A stretch of DNA of 64,000 nt from Lactobacillus kimbladii (GCF_014323605.1 NZ_SCMB01000002.1:62001-126000), one strand, 5' to 3'. Shown: positions 18,301 to 26,272, counted from the stretch's first letter. Numbers and translations: made by a program. Notes: generated by a model not told the origin, from the letters alone.

Positions 18301-19920
18301 AAAAACATTATGAAAGAAATTAGAACGATCAGCCTTTGGCACAGCGTCTGCTATTTGCTTAAAAATAGTGGCAATAGGCTTTAGCTTGCCACTTTTATCT
18401 TTAAAATCGTTAACGGATAAGCCAAACTTTTTGAATGCTTCAGCACCACTTTTAGAAGGCGTTTGCAAACTAATTAAGATCTTACGCAGACCAGTACCAG
18501 CTTGTTGTGCTTCCAGACCTGAGTTAGAAAGCACACCCATTGCACTGGCCGTCTGTGTTAATGTGATACCCGCTGTCTTGGCAGAAGTACCAACATAGTT
18601 CATACCAATACCGAGTGACTTAAAGTCAGTGGCAGTCGCATCGGCAGCCATGGCTAACTTGTTAGCCACAATTCTGGTATTTTGCAGCATACCAGCTGTT
18701 GATTTGGTACGCATGCCGAAAGCTTCCAAAGTGGAAGTTGTAACTTGCATAGTATCGGCAAAGCTATCACCTGAAGCTTTAGACGCTTGCAGTATAGCCT
18801 TCATGGCGCCTAATGATTGACGGCCGGTATAACCACGCTTAATTAATTCCTGATAGCCGTTCGCAATGTTTTGTTGCGACTCTGCATATTGGATGGAGTA
18901 TTTACGACCATCTTTCTGCATACCCGTTACTTCTTTAGTAACGTCTCTCAGTTTTTCGCCAGAAGTAACTAGTAGGTTAGTGTTTTCTGTGTATACTTTC
19001 TGCAGTGAACCTGCTTCTTTTGCACCATTAACTGCAAATACACCAAGTGAAGCTACAACAGCTGTGGCTCCCACAGCAGCCGTTTTTACCTTTGCTAAAG
19101 AAGACTTTAAAGCAGTGCTTAACTTGGAAGTACTCTGTCTAAGTCTAGTAATACCTTTATCTGCAACACTAATACCTGTTGGGTGAAACCTGTTAAACTC
19201 AGCACGGACCGCTTTCTGATTATTTTTTAAATCAGCAAGCGACTTTCCAGTCTTATTAACTCGGTTCTCTTGCTTTCTGTAAGCCTCGCTATTCTTACCT
19301 GACTCCTCAGCAACACGCTTTAGCTCAATTCTTTGCTTGGTTAATTGCTCATTTAGGTTAGTTAAAGAAGACTTATAGCTGCGCATCTGAACCTTGCTTG
19401 CCTGGAACTCATTGTGTTCAGCTTTTAGCCTAGCAACATAGTTTTTAGTGACTTCAGTTGTGCTTTTGTACTCTTTTTGTAAGGAGGCAAGCCCAGATTT
19501 GTAGTATTCTAAAGAGCTTTTAGCTTTGGTTTGCTGACTAGTTAAGGACGCTAAACGTGTTTCAGCACGTTGGATCTGACCTTCATTCTTAGCAATTTGT
19601 TCGCCATATTTGCCAAATTCTATTTTCCCGTCTTTGGTCGAACGGTCGACATTTTTTTGGGCTTCTACTAAGTGCTTTTGCTCTCTGGTAAGACCTGCAA
19701 TATAGTCTTTTTGCTTATCAATAGATTTTTTCAAGCCATCATATTTAGCTTTAGCAATTTCCGCTGACTGACCTGAGGCTTTTAATTGAGCCACTTGAGC
19801 TTTTAAAGCCGTAGTTGAATTAGTTACCGCTTGGCGAAGTTCTTTCAACGTTCTAACTGGCTGGCTACCGTCTAGAGTAATATCGGTTTCCATACCTCCA
19901 ACAGGAATTTTACCTGACAT
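12340..19920 (-). CDS. Tail tape measure protein with two wall hydrolase domains
   Basis: The product is 2526 residues, very long for this family. The N-terminal 300 residues are coiled coil. A TP901-type core follows (about 300-620), with small hydrophobic segments near 280-300 and 880-920. The centre is made of repeated Lys-rich helical blocks. Near the C-terminus is an NlpC/P60 domain (about 2090-2215) with the catalytic Cys in ASDCSGMV and the His in AGHVGIV. A phage tail lysozyme-like domain (about 2270-2395) follows, with GNWSLEST and GASGLGQW. Tape measure length sets tail length, so a long tail is expected. The hydrolases would open the wall during DNA entry. It is translated just after the chaperone region. 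Confidence 0.92.
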   Translation of the reverse strand: MSGKIPVGGMETDITLDGSQPVRTLKELRQAVTNSTTALKAQVAQLKASGQSAEIAKAKYDGLKKSIDKQKDYIAGLTREQKHLVEAQKNVDRSTKDGKIEFGKYGEQIAKNEGQIQRAETRLASLTSQQTKAKSSLEYYKSGLASLQKEYKSTTEVTKNYVARLKAEHNEFQASKVQMRSYKSSLTNLNEQLTKQRIELKRVAEESGKNSEAYRKQENRVNKTGKSLADLKNNQKAVRAEFNRFHPTGISVADKGITRLRQSTSKLSTALKSSLAKVKTAAVGATAVVASLGVFAVNGAKEAGSLQKVYTENTNLLVTSGEKLRDVTKEVTGMQKDGRKYSIQYAESQQNIANGYQELIKRGYTGRQSLGAMKAILQASKASGDSFADTMQVTTSTLEAFGMRTKSTAGMLQNTRIVANKLAMAADATATDFKSLGIGMNYVGTSAKTAGITLTQTASAMGVLSNSGLEAQQAGTGLRKILISLQTPSKSGAEAFKKFGLSVNDFKDKSGKLKPIATIFKQIADAVPKADRSNFFHNVFGTTGQNAAAILATNTKELREVNKQVAGAYKNDYVGKLAQKNMKATKNQEKQFHEAVDAIRIDIGSAMMPALSKASTALVKAFNKPETVKGLKEISAGIGKVANKVADFITWLGKGNNVSKVTNLGKHLLEAFAGWKLLKGIVSVKRTLSDLFTGILVGKKNQDQYNAALIATKKLIKDNIAAQEVLNKTENGGSSSLGLGKSVLENAGKKDAEKYVSGVSKNILNSKGKVKFSALFKYGTKAAEDAGAVSGLGWARKLVGKIGNARVLGKSKWMSIFHPATTAAEDVGAASGKGLIGKLLPITVKGFGKVALGATAAFDAIDIFRGLSSHKAKQQQHAKGQAAGMSIGAGIGAAVSSVVPGIGTVAGGTLGASLGKAFADYTPKIWAGLRHQADGFVHYWKKSFVPGLQSGLNGFVKNAQNLFSGFTNGHKGANSSSWWAQLGAYWNNVGTSKKDQEKAAKGLQKGWNNFWGGIGNWLNSDYNASKKKKPKKSKLSATDQKVMASAMDVSKKSISNVKSMSKALKEYAKSLGTVKKTIKKNDPSKELNSVSKALSKHEGTWKKLSKDIKPIGDAFKYLATFAKSMAKVDAFKALTKDLPKLEKSLNKSKKGIVSGLKDLNKAFGGKKDGIYSKVKDVAKQFDNLDTKIYHLNKKLDDTTKDFKEIGKVTKQFTNKKNNPFANMAKGLDKFNKTLKADTKAITKNVNKITKALNGKKGSGLIDKIKSVRKPLNDVNKDISNIAKHIKPISSFVKALSKLSGKKGSISQLDSSIKKLSKTIKKNKFGEQIASQIKKADKAFSNRDKNDFVVQLEKEFKRAESALRKFKKQYQKNWTNLWNGLPKKVANSLKKSRSKQNSGFKDLVNNFESNAKTFNSHFNVWLSYLEKVFKNTFEVDIPNYADKGIAKITSAVENATDNLDIADAFHFANGTDWHKRYGVPAVLNDGNDSPETGNREGVLNPDGTIEVVSGRNVKRRLMPWQDVINAHDMATMFGKAYHFANGTKRVIKAGSDNSKLIKLIDSEIKKRDHRYQESKDHRDKLDRRRDKKDSAAEKKRAEAKARAKSQKKELDKLGDRISKALKKGQADRAKNLTAEFNKLSKKYSASKKAAKKPKKHAGQTLVDQGLLTGASHRIGHSQWISNSLFKKLTTAPKAKKKKTTSTRRKTTTTRRRSSSSSYSLGTGTSSAVTRVKTNSKATSSLAKSLSKLKSKTIKVTAKVSGQASVKKLTKAIKKVKGKKPKIKVKVTGTSNLKKLQKSITTTHKRVTSLEKAVKKNKFGKEIAKQAEKATKSLKGKGDFSKTFNKMVKDVEKDIKSMKKSATSEFESMEKKIQASMKKIHNGVVKLATSTATGFKNALHKMIGYAGTDMKGTISQLNRGIKGINKVLSQFGGNTAVIKPVKFARGTVNGALTHDTLAMVNDAEYGPKQEAVIRGNDVLLPQYDNQIVKLQAGDKVLNGDQTLELAHSLGLPHFAKGSGVSHSALRKLAEKSLKNFAQAFKSMFTKNVDTKGHGIEKDFTNLSKRSSTHYGEPWSQAIWTVIENAIGDGIGKGGTREAFLRYAEETFKGVKYVMGAASKTASDCSGMVSQALKHFGLDIGRTTVAMQNSAGVQYLGKDIAKTIPGDLVIFGHGAGAAGHVGIVKDPERDTMFNETTPSARVSRISDNKSMGYGFYRVKGLHNANSKKHKGPTKQLLALAKKELGSKAIAWIKKHLSETISSFKITGDIGTRANVLAKALKQLDSHATKNGITAILGNWSLESTLDPSSVNPDGGASGLGQWLDSRQTALKAYAKKHHKSWQDAATQLEFALHGDDPADRATFKSVLEGKGSVASLAGKFSAEWERGGYNAGHIARAEQLAPSIKFANGGITDKPAIFGEKGPEMAIPLVPTKATRAWELIGKAVGILSNQTGFNTQQPVVDQKEKKEEHEFRQAVLLLLQQLVNKDGSANITLTTPDGRTLWQVVEPFFKENQRSNQVRQRRGLSGNY

Positions 19921-19924
19921 CTGG

Positions 19925-20107
19925 TTACCTCCTTCCTTGTTTGTCTAAATCTGCTGCAAAATCCCACAATGACTTAGGTCTGTCATCACGTGGACGAGCA
20001 TTCATTATTTCTATTAATCTTGAGAAATCAGTGTTTTCCGCATCCTCAGGAGACATATGGCCAAAGACTAATAATTGTTGGATTGTGTAATCATAATCTT
20101 CGATCAT
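19925..20107 (-). CDS. T-like extension of the tail chaperone (frameshift product)
   Basis: The 60 residues listed begin at an internal Met. The reading frame is open further upstream, back to a TAG near 20165, and overlaps the end of the chaperone gene 20136-20513. Relative to that gene the frame is +1. A fused G-T protein would be made if ribosomes shift near AGC-AAA-AGC at 20151-20159. Short G/GT chaperone pairs made by frameshifting are standard in siphophages between major tail protein and tape measure genes. No ribosome binding site for independent start is evident. Confidence 0.6.
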   Translation of the reverse strand: MIEDYDYTIQQLLVFGHMSPEDAENTDFSRLIEIMNARPRDDRPKSLWDFAADLDKQGRR

Positions 20108-20135
20108 TTGATCATATTCACTGACTGGATTCTGA

Positions 20136-20513
20136 TCACTTAGTGTCTGTGCTTTTGCTAGAATCTAGTCCCAAAACTTTTGCTATTACTTCATTGGCAA
20201 GATCTACCACGTCCTTAAAATCGGAATCTTCCAATTTTTGTGTTTGTTCATCTGATAAATTTAAAATTGGCTGTAAAAATTTTGAATATGTATCAATTAA
20301 CTTAATCTGAGCATCATAAAGGTCGATCAAGGTTTGGCTATCCAGTTCTTCGTCTTTTTTGAGAGCATCAACTTTTTTATTAAAAGCATCGAAACTTTCG
20401 TTTTCTTTTGCTAAATCACGCTGTGCCACAAGACACATACGCATATTCTTGCCACTAGTTGGTACCTCAAAGGTTGTTAAATGTAATTTCTTACCGTTAA
20501 TCTTTACTGACAT
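20136..20513 (-). CDS. Tail assembly chaperone (G-like)
   Basis: The product is 125 residues from the ATG at 20513, which has a GAAAGG box; the earlier in-frame start at 20552 lies inside the terminator hairpin. It is a mostly helical acidic protein (LDSQTLIDLYDAQIKLIDTY). Position between the major tail protein and tape measure genes is diagnostic for the tail assembly chaperone, which binds the tape measure protein while the tube forms. Confidence 0.75.
   Translation of the reverse strand: MSVKINGKKLHLTTFEVPTSGKNMRMCLVAQRDLAKENESFDAFNKKVDALKKDEELDSQTLIDLYDAQIKLIDTYSKFLQPILNLSDEQTQKLEDSDFKDVVDLANEVIAKVLGLDSSKSTDTK
20151..20159 (-). other. Probable +1 programmed frameshift site
   Basis: In the chaperone frame the codons are AGC AAA AGC. 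The AAA lies in a run of four A, so the P-site tRNA-Lys can re-pair with AAA after slipping forward one base, followed by GCA. The window allowed by the stops is narrow: from the TAG in the +1 frame just upstream to the TGA ending the chaperone. A +1 rather than -1 shift is required by the frame arithmetic. The exact slip codon is inferred. Confidence 0.45.
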
Positions 20514-20527
20514 TGTTATTAATCCTT

Positions 20528-20562
20528 TCGAAAGAAAAAGAACGGCTGTCATACCGTTCTTT
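20528..20562 (-). terminator. Terminator after major tail protein
   Basis: A 9-bp stem (AAAGAACGG with CCGTTCTTT) is followed on the minus strand by TTTTTCTTT. It follows the major tail protein gene by about 45 bp. Partial termination here would make tail protein mRNA more abundant than that of the tape measure region. Confidence 0.8.
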
Positions 20563-20607
20563 AATGTTTATATAATTTGCCTACCACTACCCACCCTGCT
20601 TATTTAA

Positions 20608-21342
20608 TTATTCACCAGCTGTTGAACTGTTTCCTGAACCAGGTGTAACAGGATTACCATCAGCATCTGTTGGATTCTTGCTACCAGCTGTATTATCTGT
20701 CGTGGTTTGGCCACTAATGTATTTGAGCATATTTGCATAATCGAATTCTTTTTCGTTTGAATAGAATTTTTCATAAAGCAACAAATCTTGAGGTCTAGCC
20801 TGTGAATTTAAGGTTAATGTGTCATGGACCACTACTGGATTATCAGCATTGGTCCCCATATTAACTTCTCCCGTAATAAATACTCCGAGTGGAAACGCAA
20901 AATAGAGATCAATATCATAGTTAGTGTTGTGAGAGTGTGCGATAAGTCCACCTTGAGTTGGATTAGGTCTCCCTTTACGAGCATAGCCACCGTACTTATC
21001 TTTGGTTAAACCACTCAAAATATCATAAACAACATGTGGAATATCGTTTGCACCTAGAGCGATAGAAGGCTGCTCATTGCCGACTTCAACCTCAGCCACT
21101 TGGTTTGAGCCATATACTCTCGAAACAGAAGGAGCTAGACCAGTAATATTTGCTTGAGTAGCACCTTTTGAAGAGGCCAAATCAATTTTAAAAAAGCCTT
21201 TAAGCTCTTCTCCAGTAACTGGATCAAAAACTTTGCCTTGATTTCCGTTATAACTAAAGCCTCCTTTTTCAGGATCAGTATTAATTACGCCATCTTTACC
21301 ATAAGGCCATACAACAATGTCGTCAATTCCTTTAATTTCCAT
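20608..21342 (-). CDS. Major tail protein (phi13-like)
   Basis: The product is 244 residues with the arrangement of phi13-family major tail proteins. It includes a K.GIDDIVVWP start, a central NEQPSIALGANDIP region, and an H.NTNYDIDLYFAFPLGVF segment. A flexible Thr/Gly/Asn-rich C-terminal tail follows. It polymerises into the tail tube. The neighbours (tail terminator-type upstream, chaperone downstream) agree. Confidence 0.88.
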   Translation of the reverse strand: MEIKGIDDIVVWPYGKDGVINTDPEKGGFSYNGNQGKVFDPVTGEELKGFFKIDLASSKGATQANITGLAPSVSRVYGSNQVAEVEVGNEQPSIALGANDIPHVVYDILSGLTKDKYGGYARKGRPNPTQGGLIAHSHNTNYDIDLYFAFPLGVFITGEVNMGTNADNPVVVHDTLTLNSQARPQDLLLYEKFYSNEKEFDYANMLKYISGQTTTDNTAGSKNPTDADGNPVTPGSGNSSTAGE

Positions 21343-21705
21343 TTAATTTTCTCCTTTAAAAAATAAATCGGTCTCTAATCTGCTCTGTTCATCGAGATAG
21401 TGACCGTTATCTGGCTGTCTGCGCCAATTTTTTTGCATTAAAAAAGACGCAATTGATTTTTCAAAATCATCTGCGTCAATTTGACAATTTGCTGGATAAC
21501 AAATTTTAATTTGTATTTCTTTTTCAATCTCGGTATAAGTATTACTTCCGTATTCTGTGGGGAGTTGTGTGACCTCAGAAACGGCAATTAAAGCTTTGGT
21601 TTCTGAATTAAGAGAACTTGCTGGTATTAAGTAGGAATAGGCTCTCCCTAAACCATCTATGCCAGCTGAGTTCAGCGCATCAACTACCCGTTTTGCAACG
21701 GTCAT
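21343..21705 (-). CDS. DUF806-type tail completion protein
   Basis: The product is 120 residues. Size, position between the HK97-gp10-like gene and the major tail protein gene, and the body (IQIKICYPANCQIDADDFEK) fit DUF806-family proteins of Lactobacillus and related phages. These occupy the slot of the tail terminator. The stop codon is one base from the next gene's upstream region, so translation is coupled along the connector operon. Confidence 0.7.
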   Translation of the reverse strand: MTVAKRVVDALNSAGIDGLGRAYSYLIPASSLNSETKALIAVSEVTQLPTEYGSNTYTEIEKEIQIKICYPANCQIDADDFEKSIASFLMQKNWRRQPDNGHYLDEQSRLETDLFFKGEN

Positions 21706-22175
21706 AATCCCATCACTTCCTTCAGTGCTTTAGCTTCAGCTTTCAAAACTGGATCCCTTGCTTGCAACTGTGATTTTTCAATGAAATGCATGTTTCTGAC
21801 TTCTTTAGGTGACATCCCAGCAGTACCGTTATTAACATATCTAGCTATCATTGCCTGGTATTTATTTTCAAAGCCCACTGTGGTGTCCCCAGCCATTACT
21901 TTTTCGCTAGTAAAGCCAGGTTTAAACGTGATTGAATCTCGCAAGTGCTTAGTTTTCCTAGGCCTAAGGCCATGTTTGGTATTAATATGGCCAACCGATC
22001 GACCTGTCCGATAATGCTCTGAACTAACTGGCGTGTTTCCTTTTAACACTTCAGCAAAAACTGCTGCTCCTGCTCCAGTTACCTTGCTTTTTTGAGCAGG
22101 TGTTAAGGTGTAGGCTTTAGCCACCTGTTGATACCAATCTTCAAGCTTTCTATCTAAATCATTGGTCATTGGCAT
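21702..22175 (-). CDS. HK97-gp10-like head-tail protein
   Basis: The product is about 157 residues. It shows the HK97-gp10 pattern of an N-terminal helix, a basic centre (GLRPRKTKHLRDSITFKPG) and a C-terminal Y.A.....NGTAGM.PK motif. This family acts in tail or neck assembly. The ATG at 22175 is chosen because an AAGAAGG box lies 6 bp upstream. It overlaps both neighbours slightly. Confidence 0.8.
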   Translation of the reverse strand: MPMTNDLDRKLEDWYQQVAKAYTLTPAQKSKVTGAGAAVFAEVLKGNTPVSSEHYRTGRSVGHINTKHGLRPRKTKHLRDSITFKPGFTSEKVMAGDTTVGFENKYQAMIARYVNNGTAGMSPKEVRNMHFIEKSQLQARDPVLKAEAKALKEVMGL

Positions 22176-22512
22176 CACCAACCTTCTTTAGGACAATCTG
22201 ATCATAGGCTGTTGGATTGTTGTATGGATCTTGGTAGATATTTGCAACATTGTATTGTTCGCCACTCAGTTCTGCATGAGTAATGCCAGACCAGCTTTTT
22301 CGATGGTGAACGATAACAATAAAACTTTGCTTTTTATCCAAACCATCCATTTGAATGATCTGATTGGTTGTTAATTGCCAGTTACCACATAGAGTTGGTT
22401 TGCCTATTTGGACGAACTTTTCAACGGGAGAGCCGTTAATATCTTCCCCATCTTCAATCGTGCCAAACTTAATTACCTGGTTCAGTCGATCCGGATTCTG
22501 AAGTTGAACCAT
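22159..22512 (-). CDS. Head closure protein (head-tail joining family)
   Basis: The product is 117 residues from the start at 22512, with GGAGGAG upstream; the longer reading from 22632 would overlap the previous gene by 160 bp. It is a small beta-rich protein with KSWSGITHAELSGEQYNVAN, matching the Phage_H_T_join/SPP1 gp16-like stopper group. It closes the portal channel after DNA packaging. Gene order supports this. Confidence 0.72.
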   Translation of the reverse strand: MVQLQNPDRLNQVIKFGTIEDGEDINGSPVEKFVQIGKPTLCGNWQLTTNQIIQMDGLDKKQSFIVIVHHRKSWSGITHAELSGEQYNVANIYQDPYNNPTAYDQIVLKKVGDANDQ

Positions 22513-22834
22513 TTTGCTGCTCCTCCTCTTCGTACGAAGCAAATTTACCTCGCAACTGACCAATAATAGCCATTGCAGTTGTACTAGCCGTTGCAGATAC
22601 AGGATGATTAAACCAATTAGCAGCTGTTGCATAGCATGCTAATTTGTATAACGCTTTAATCTCTTCTATTTGGTAAAATTTATCATCTTCGCCAATTGCA
22701 TTCTGAACATAAAGTTCAGCACCAACTAGCAGGCTTTTAAGTCGTTCCTCTGATTGAGCATCGAAAGCTTCATCATCTGGCAAGAAGCCTAATGTACGTT
22801 TAAGCTCGGCATCGACTTCCAAAAAGGTTGCCAT
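22469..22834 (-). CDS. Head-tail connector (gp6-like)
   Basis: The product is 121 residues, helical, with the layout of gp6-like/SPP1 gp15 adaptors: a short N-terminal helix, LPDDEAFDAQSEERLKSLL, then YKLACYATAANWFNHP and an acidic disordered tail. It binds the portal ring after packaging. It starts two bases after the capsid gene ends. Confidence 0.78.
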   Translation of the reverse strand: MATFLEVDAELKRTLGFLPDDEAFDAQSEERLKSLLVGAELYVQNAIGEDDKFYQIEEIKALYKLACYATAANWFNHPVSATASTTAMAIIGQLRGKFASYEEEEQQNGSTSESGSTEPGN

Positions 22835-22836
22835 AA

Positions 22837-24177
22837 TTACTTACCAGTCTTTGTATCAGTCGATTTTGAGCTAGTAGTAGATTTAGTATCAGCTTTGCCA
22901 TCAGCACTTGCATCACTATCGTTTGTACTGTTTGCTGCTCCTGATCCACCAGTAATTACTCTTGATTCTTGGTCTTTAATTTTAGTAAACGTGGATATTA
23001 CGTATGCTCCTTCATCAAGTAGTTCAACATCAAATCGATCAATAGCTCTAATTTTGGTTAAATCTTTTTCGAAAGCTCCACCACCAATATTAGTTGACAC
23101 TAATGTCATTCGTTGATAGTCATACAAAGTAATAGCCATGTGGTAGTCACCAAAGTATAACGGGTGAGCACCGTCTATATCTGGTAAAAACTTATCTGTA
23201 ATGACAGTTACATTATGACCCAAAATTTGCTTAACATCTGGAAGAGTTGGACTTGGTTGAATTAAGTATCTACCCTCAGCATCTTTAACTTTTGATAAAA
23301 CATTATAGCCTGACTGATTGGTGATAAAACTTGAAGTAGCTTGGATTAAAGGATCAAGTGTATTATTTTCTAGATCCTTAATGCTATCGAAGTCAGCAAT
23401 TGATACCTTAGTCGGTGTTTTTCCATCCTTACCATTATTCAATACTTTTAAAATTTCAGTATTGCGAGTAATAACATCTTTTCTGGCAATCCAGTCTTCA
23501 ATCCAAGCTAAAATATTTTCAGCTGAATCTTTAAGCAGAGTATTGGTAATTGTAGAAATACCAGCGTAACGGTGAATGGCAAATCTAACAATAGTTAATT
23601 GTGGGCTGTCATTTTCGCCAATTTCAGCAGTTTCATCATCCAGATTGGTAAATGGTGTTACATCGCTTAATTTTTCATAAACACGTGAGCCAGATATCAT
23701 AGATACATTTTCTATCTTTACCAAGTTTTCAAGTGAAGTAAATGAACGCTTGAGCTTATTAATAGCAGTTTGTACATCAACTGGAATAGTCAAGCCAGCA
23801 TTAGGTCCTTCTTTGTCAGACCCTTCGGGCAAAACTTGTGAAGTAACCATATTTTTAAAATCGGATACGAATTTATCGCAAATTTCTTTTGATTTCTTGG
23901 CTGCTATTACTTTTTCAGATTCACCAGGGTGATCACTGCCGACCACTGGCTTTGGCGTTTTTAGATTTTTGCGTGCGTTGTCTAAAGCAGTTTGTGCAAA
24001 ATCTCTCACTTTAATAGCTTTGCTTAGATCATTTTTAATTTTTGTAATGTCTTCATCTGAATATGCTTCAGGATCAGCTACTAACTGAATAGCAATTTGA
24101 TTTTGCTTGTTTTCTAATTCTTCTACCCTGCTCCCTGCCGCATCACGTGCAGTAGCAAGTTCATTAATAGATTCCAT
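22837..24177 (-). CDS. Major capsid protein, HK97 family
   Basis: The product is 446 residues. The first 100 or so are a charged coiled coil, the delta/scaffold part expected to be removed by the protease encoded next upstream. The rest has HK97-fold features (VKIENVSMISGSRVYEKL, FGDYHMAITLYDYQRMT). A Ser/Thr/Asp-rich C-terminal tail follows. It forms the icosahedral shell. The gene abuts the protease gene. Confidence 0.9.
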   Translation of the reverse strand: MESINELATARDAAGSRVEELENKQNQIAIQLVADPEAYSDEDITKIKNDLSKAIKVRDFAQTALDNARKNLKTPKPVVGSDHPGESEKVIAAKKSKEICDKFVSDFKNMVTSQVLPEGSDKEGPNAGLTIPVDVQTAINKLKRSFTSLENLVKIENVSMISGSRVYEKLSDVTPFTNLDDETAEIGENDSPQLTIVRFAIHRYAGISTITNTLLKDSAENILAWIEDWIARKDVITRNTEILKVLNNGKDGKTPTKVSIADFDSIKDLENNTLDPLIQATSSFITNQSGYNVLSKVKDAEGRYLIQPSPTLPDVKQILGHNVTVITDKFLPDIDGAHPLYFGDYHMAITLYDYQRMTLVSTNIGGGAFEKDLTKIRAIDRFDVELLDEGAYVISTFTKIKDQESRVITGGSGAANSTNDSDASADGKADTKSTTSSKSTDTKTGK

Positions 24178-24924
24178 TTAATTTCCTCCAAACAAAAGGC
24201 CAAGTTTGTGATTAACAAGCTTGGTCTTATCTAAGTTTTCAGTTTTACTTTTCGTTTTTGTATTTTCGTCTTTTACTTTTATTTTTTGCTTCTCAGCAAT
24301 TAAGTTTTTGAATTCTAAGATTTTCTCTGCATTAAAGTGTGGTATAGCAACAGCTGCGTTCATCATTGGCTCTGCAATTTGATTTTGTTTAGCATTATCA
24401 AACTGCATAATGCCGTCTGCAAAGCCTTCCTGAACAGCAGTTTTTGCATTCATCCAGGTAGTTTTAGACATAAGATTATAAATATCTTGTTTATCCTTAC
24501 CTGTCTTGGCTGCATAGGCATCGACAATATTTTGGTCAAGTTCATCTAAGGCTTGTTTCCCACTGGCAAAATCATCAGTATTGCCATCAGCAGAACTAAT
24601 GGCTCTATGGATCATCATCATGGCCATTGGCGACATTAATACTTTGTCACCAGCCATTGCAACAATAGAAGCAGCTGAATCTGCCTCACCAACTATATGA
24701 ACTTCTATATTTCCTTGATAGTTTTTTAAATCTGTATAAATTTCAGCAGCTGGAGCTGTATAGCCACCTGGACTATTAATTTCAACAACCACATCTTTTT
24801 GGTTACTATTTTCCAAATCATGCTTAACCTTGGCAGGATAGGCATAACTATTTTCACCAAAAAACGACATGAACTCACCGTTCATATCGTCAATTATCGG
24901 TCCTTTGATTTGTATTGTTGTCAA
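24178..24924 (-). CDS. Head maturation protease, ClpP-like (S14)
   Basis: The product is 248 residues. The ClpP fold is recognisable: VEINSPGG near residue 50, the catalytic Ser in DSAASIVAMAG near 85, and the His in MMIHRAIS near 110. It trims capsid N-termini during prohead maturation. A charged Lys-rich C-terminal extension may serve as a scaffold contact. It overlaps the portal gene by 35 bp. Confidence 0.9.
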   Translation of the reverse strand: MTTIQIKGPIIDDMNGEFMSFFGENSYAYPAKVKHDLENSNQKDVVVEINSPGGYTAPAAEIYTDLKNYQGNIEVHIVGEADSAASIVAMAGDKVLMSPMAMMMIHRAISSADGNTDDFASGKQALDELDQNIVDAYAAKTGKDKQDIYNLMSKTTWMNAKTAVQEGFADGIMQFDNAKQNQIAEPMMNAAVAIPHFNAEKILEFKNLIAEKQKIKVKDENTKTKSKTENLDKTKLVNHKLGLLFGGN

Positions 24925-26071
24925 TTATCTCACCTCCTTTACCGCCTATACTTGCTGCTTTAGGAAGCTTTTTGGGCAAATAACCAATTTGTTGCAAAAT
25001 GTATGTGGCCTGATTACCTGCTAAAGCGTAATTCTTGGTCAAGCCCGCCAAAGTATCAGCATATGCATCCCCAGTGGCATCAATAGCTGGCCTAATATCA
25101 GCTGTAATTTTTGCATTCATTTTTTTGTTTAGTTCACTAACAATAGGATTAACAAACCTATTTAGAGCTTGCGCATATTGACTGCCCATCATTTTCAAAC
25201 TCGATTGTTGATCACCCTGACCATTTAAATAACTGTCAGGAATACCATATACTTTGGCAATTTGCTTACTAGTCCAGTCTACCTGGTTTAGCAACTGAGC
25301 TATATTAGATTTTATTTCTAACGGCTGATAATCTTCTAGATCATCAATAACAGCTGGTCCGCCATCACTATGGTGTAATTGCCAAATAAATTTACGAGAA
25401 CGTGCAGCTTTATCTTTTTCGTCTAATAAGGCACTTTTAGTAACTTTTAAAATACCAGGTGTAGTTACAGATTGTTTCAAAGCTGACATTGTCAGATCGT
25501 TAGAAGCATCTTTAATGTCTAGTTCATTAGTAAGAGCAGTTAACGGAGATATTCCAGTCATACCACCATTTTTAGACATTAAGCGAATATGGATCACGTC
25601 TACCTGTGGTACATTTTCAAAGGTTCCGTAAACAGGTTCATCAAAATTAATGTTATAGACTAGTCCTGAACCATCTTCTAAAAGCATAGGCTGCACCTGT
25701 GAAGGTCGTAAATATTCCCAATGCAAATCAACACCATTAATATTGCGCCAGCGGTATGCATAAGCATTACCATCTAGTAAAAGTTGGGCATACATGCTTT
25801 GCCAAAAAGAAGTTCCATTAGTTGTTGTACTTGGATTATTAATAAGTGACTGAACTCTTTCGCTACTAGCTTGCAATGAAACTAAGGCTAAATCTCCCGA
25901 CAATTGCATAAGAAGTGAAAAAATATCAGAGTTGTGAAGAGCCTTATCGGCTGACACATATTTTTCAGACTTGGCTATTAAAAAGTTAATGTCATCCTCG
26001 TTATCATTTAATGAATATGCAGGCTTGGGTGCTGCCCTAGAATTTGTTGCTTTCCAGTTGAATATAGGCAT
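24890..26071 (-). CDS. Portal protein, HK97 family
   Basis: The product is 393 residues with the HK97 portal signature (DGNAYAYRWRN, YLRPSQVQPM, IHIRLMSKNGG.TGISPL, and YGIPDSYLNG). It forms the dodecameric vertex for DNA entry and exit. It lies between the small DUF1056-like membrane protein and the protease, the usual order in cos-type Lactobacillus phages. Confidence 0.92.
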   Translation of the reverse strand: MPIFNWKATNSRAAPKPAYSLNDNEDDINFLIAKSEKYVSADKALHNSDIFSLLMQLSGDLALVSLQASSERVQSLINNPSTTTNGTSFWQSMYAQLLLDGNAYAYRWRNINGVDLHWEYLRPSQVQPMLLEDGSGLVYNINFDEPVYGTFENVPQVDVIHIRLMSKNGGMTGISPLTALTNELDIKDASNDLTMSALKQSVTTPGILKVTKSALLDEKDKAARSRKFIWQLHHSDGGPAVIDDLEDYQPLEIKSNIAQLLNQVDWTSKQIAKVYGIPDSYLNGQGDQQSSLKMMGSQYAQALNRFVNPIVSELNKKMNAKITADIRPAIDATGDAYADTLAGLTKNYALAGNQATYILQQIGYLPKKLPKAASIGGKGGEIIDNNTNQRTDN

Positions 26072-26262
26072 TAATTATCACTTCCCTTCTTAGTGGCGAG
26101 AACTTCAGTTAAAAATGCTGTAACAAGAGTTATAATTCCTATGCTTATAAATCCCATGCTTTTATTAATTAAAAAGCAGCCATAGGCAATAGCTACTACA
26201 CCAACGATATAAAGAATTACATCAATAAATTGCCATATAATTTTCAAAAGTTCTTTAACCAT
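26071..26262 (-). CDS. DUF1056-like small membrane protein
   Basis: The product is 63 residues with two hydrophobic segments (VILYIVGVVAIAYGCFL and FISIGIITLVTAFL). Small two-helix proteins of the DUF1056 group are common between terminase and portal in Lactobacillus and Lactococcus phages. The start MVKELLK closely resembles that of the frameshifted gene near 33164, suggesting relationship. Function unknown. Confidence 0.65.
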   Translation of the reverse strand: MVKELLKIIWQFIDVILYIVGVVAIAYGCFLINKSMGFISIGIITLVTAFLTEVLATKKGSDN

Positions 26263-26272
26263 TTTTTCTCCT

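Noticed and set aside
10006-19186. Long + strand ORFs across the tail genes
   Set aside because: They are antisense to the tape measure and Tal genes, lack ribosome sites, and their composition mirrors the Lys-rich coding strand.
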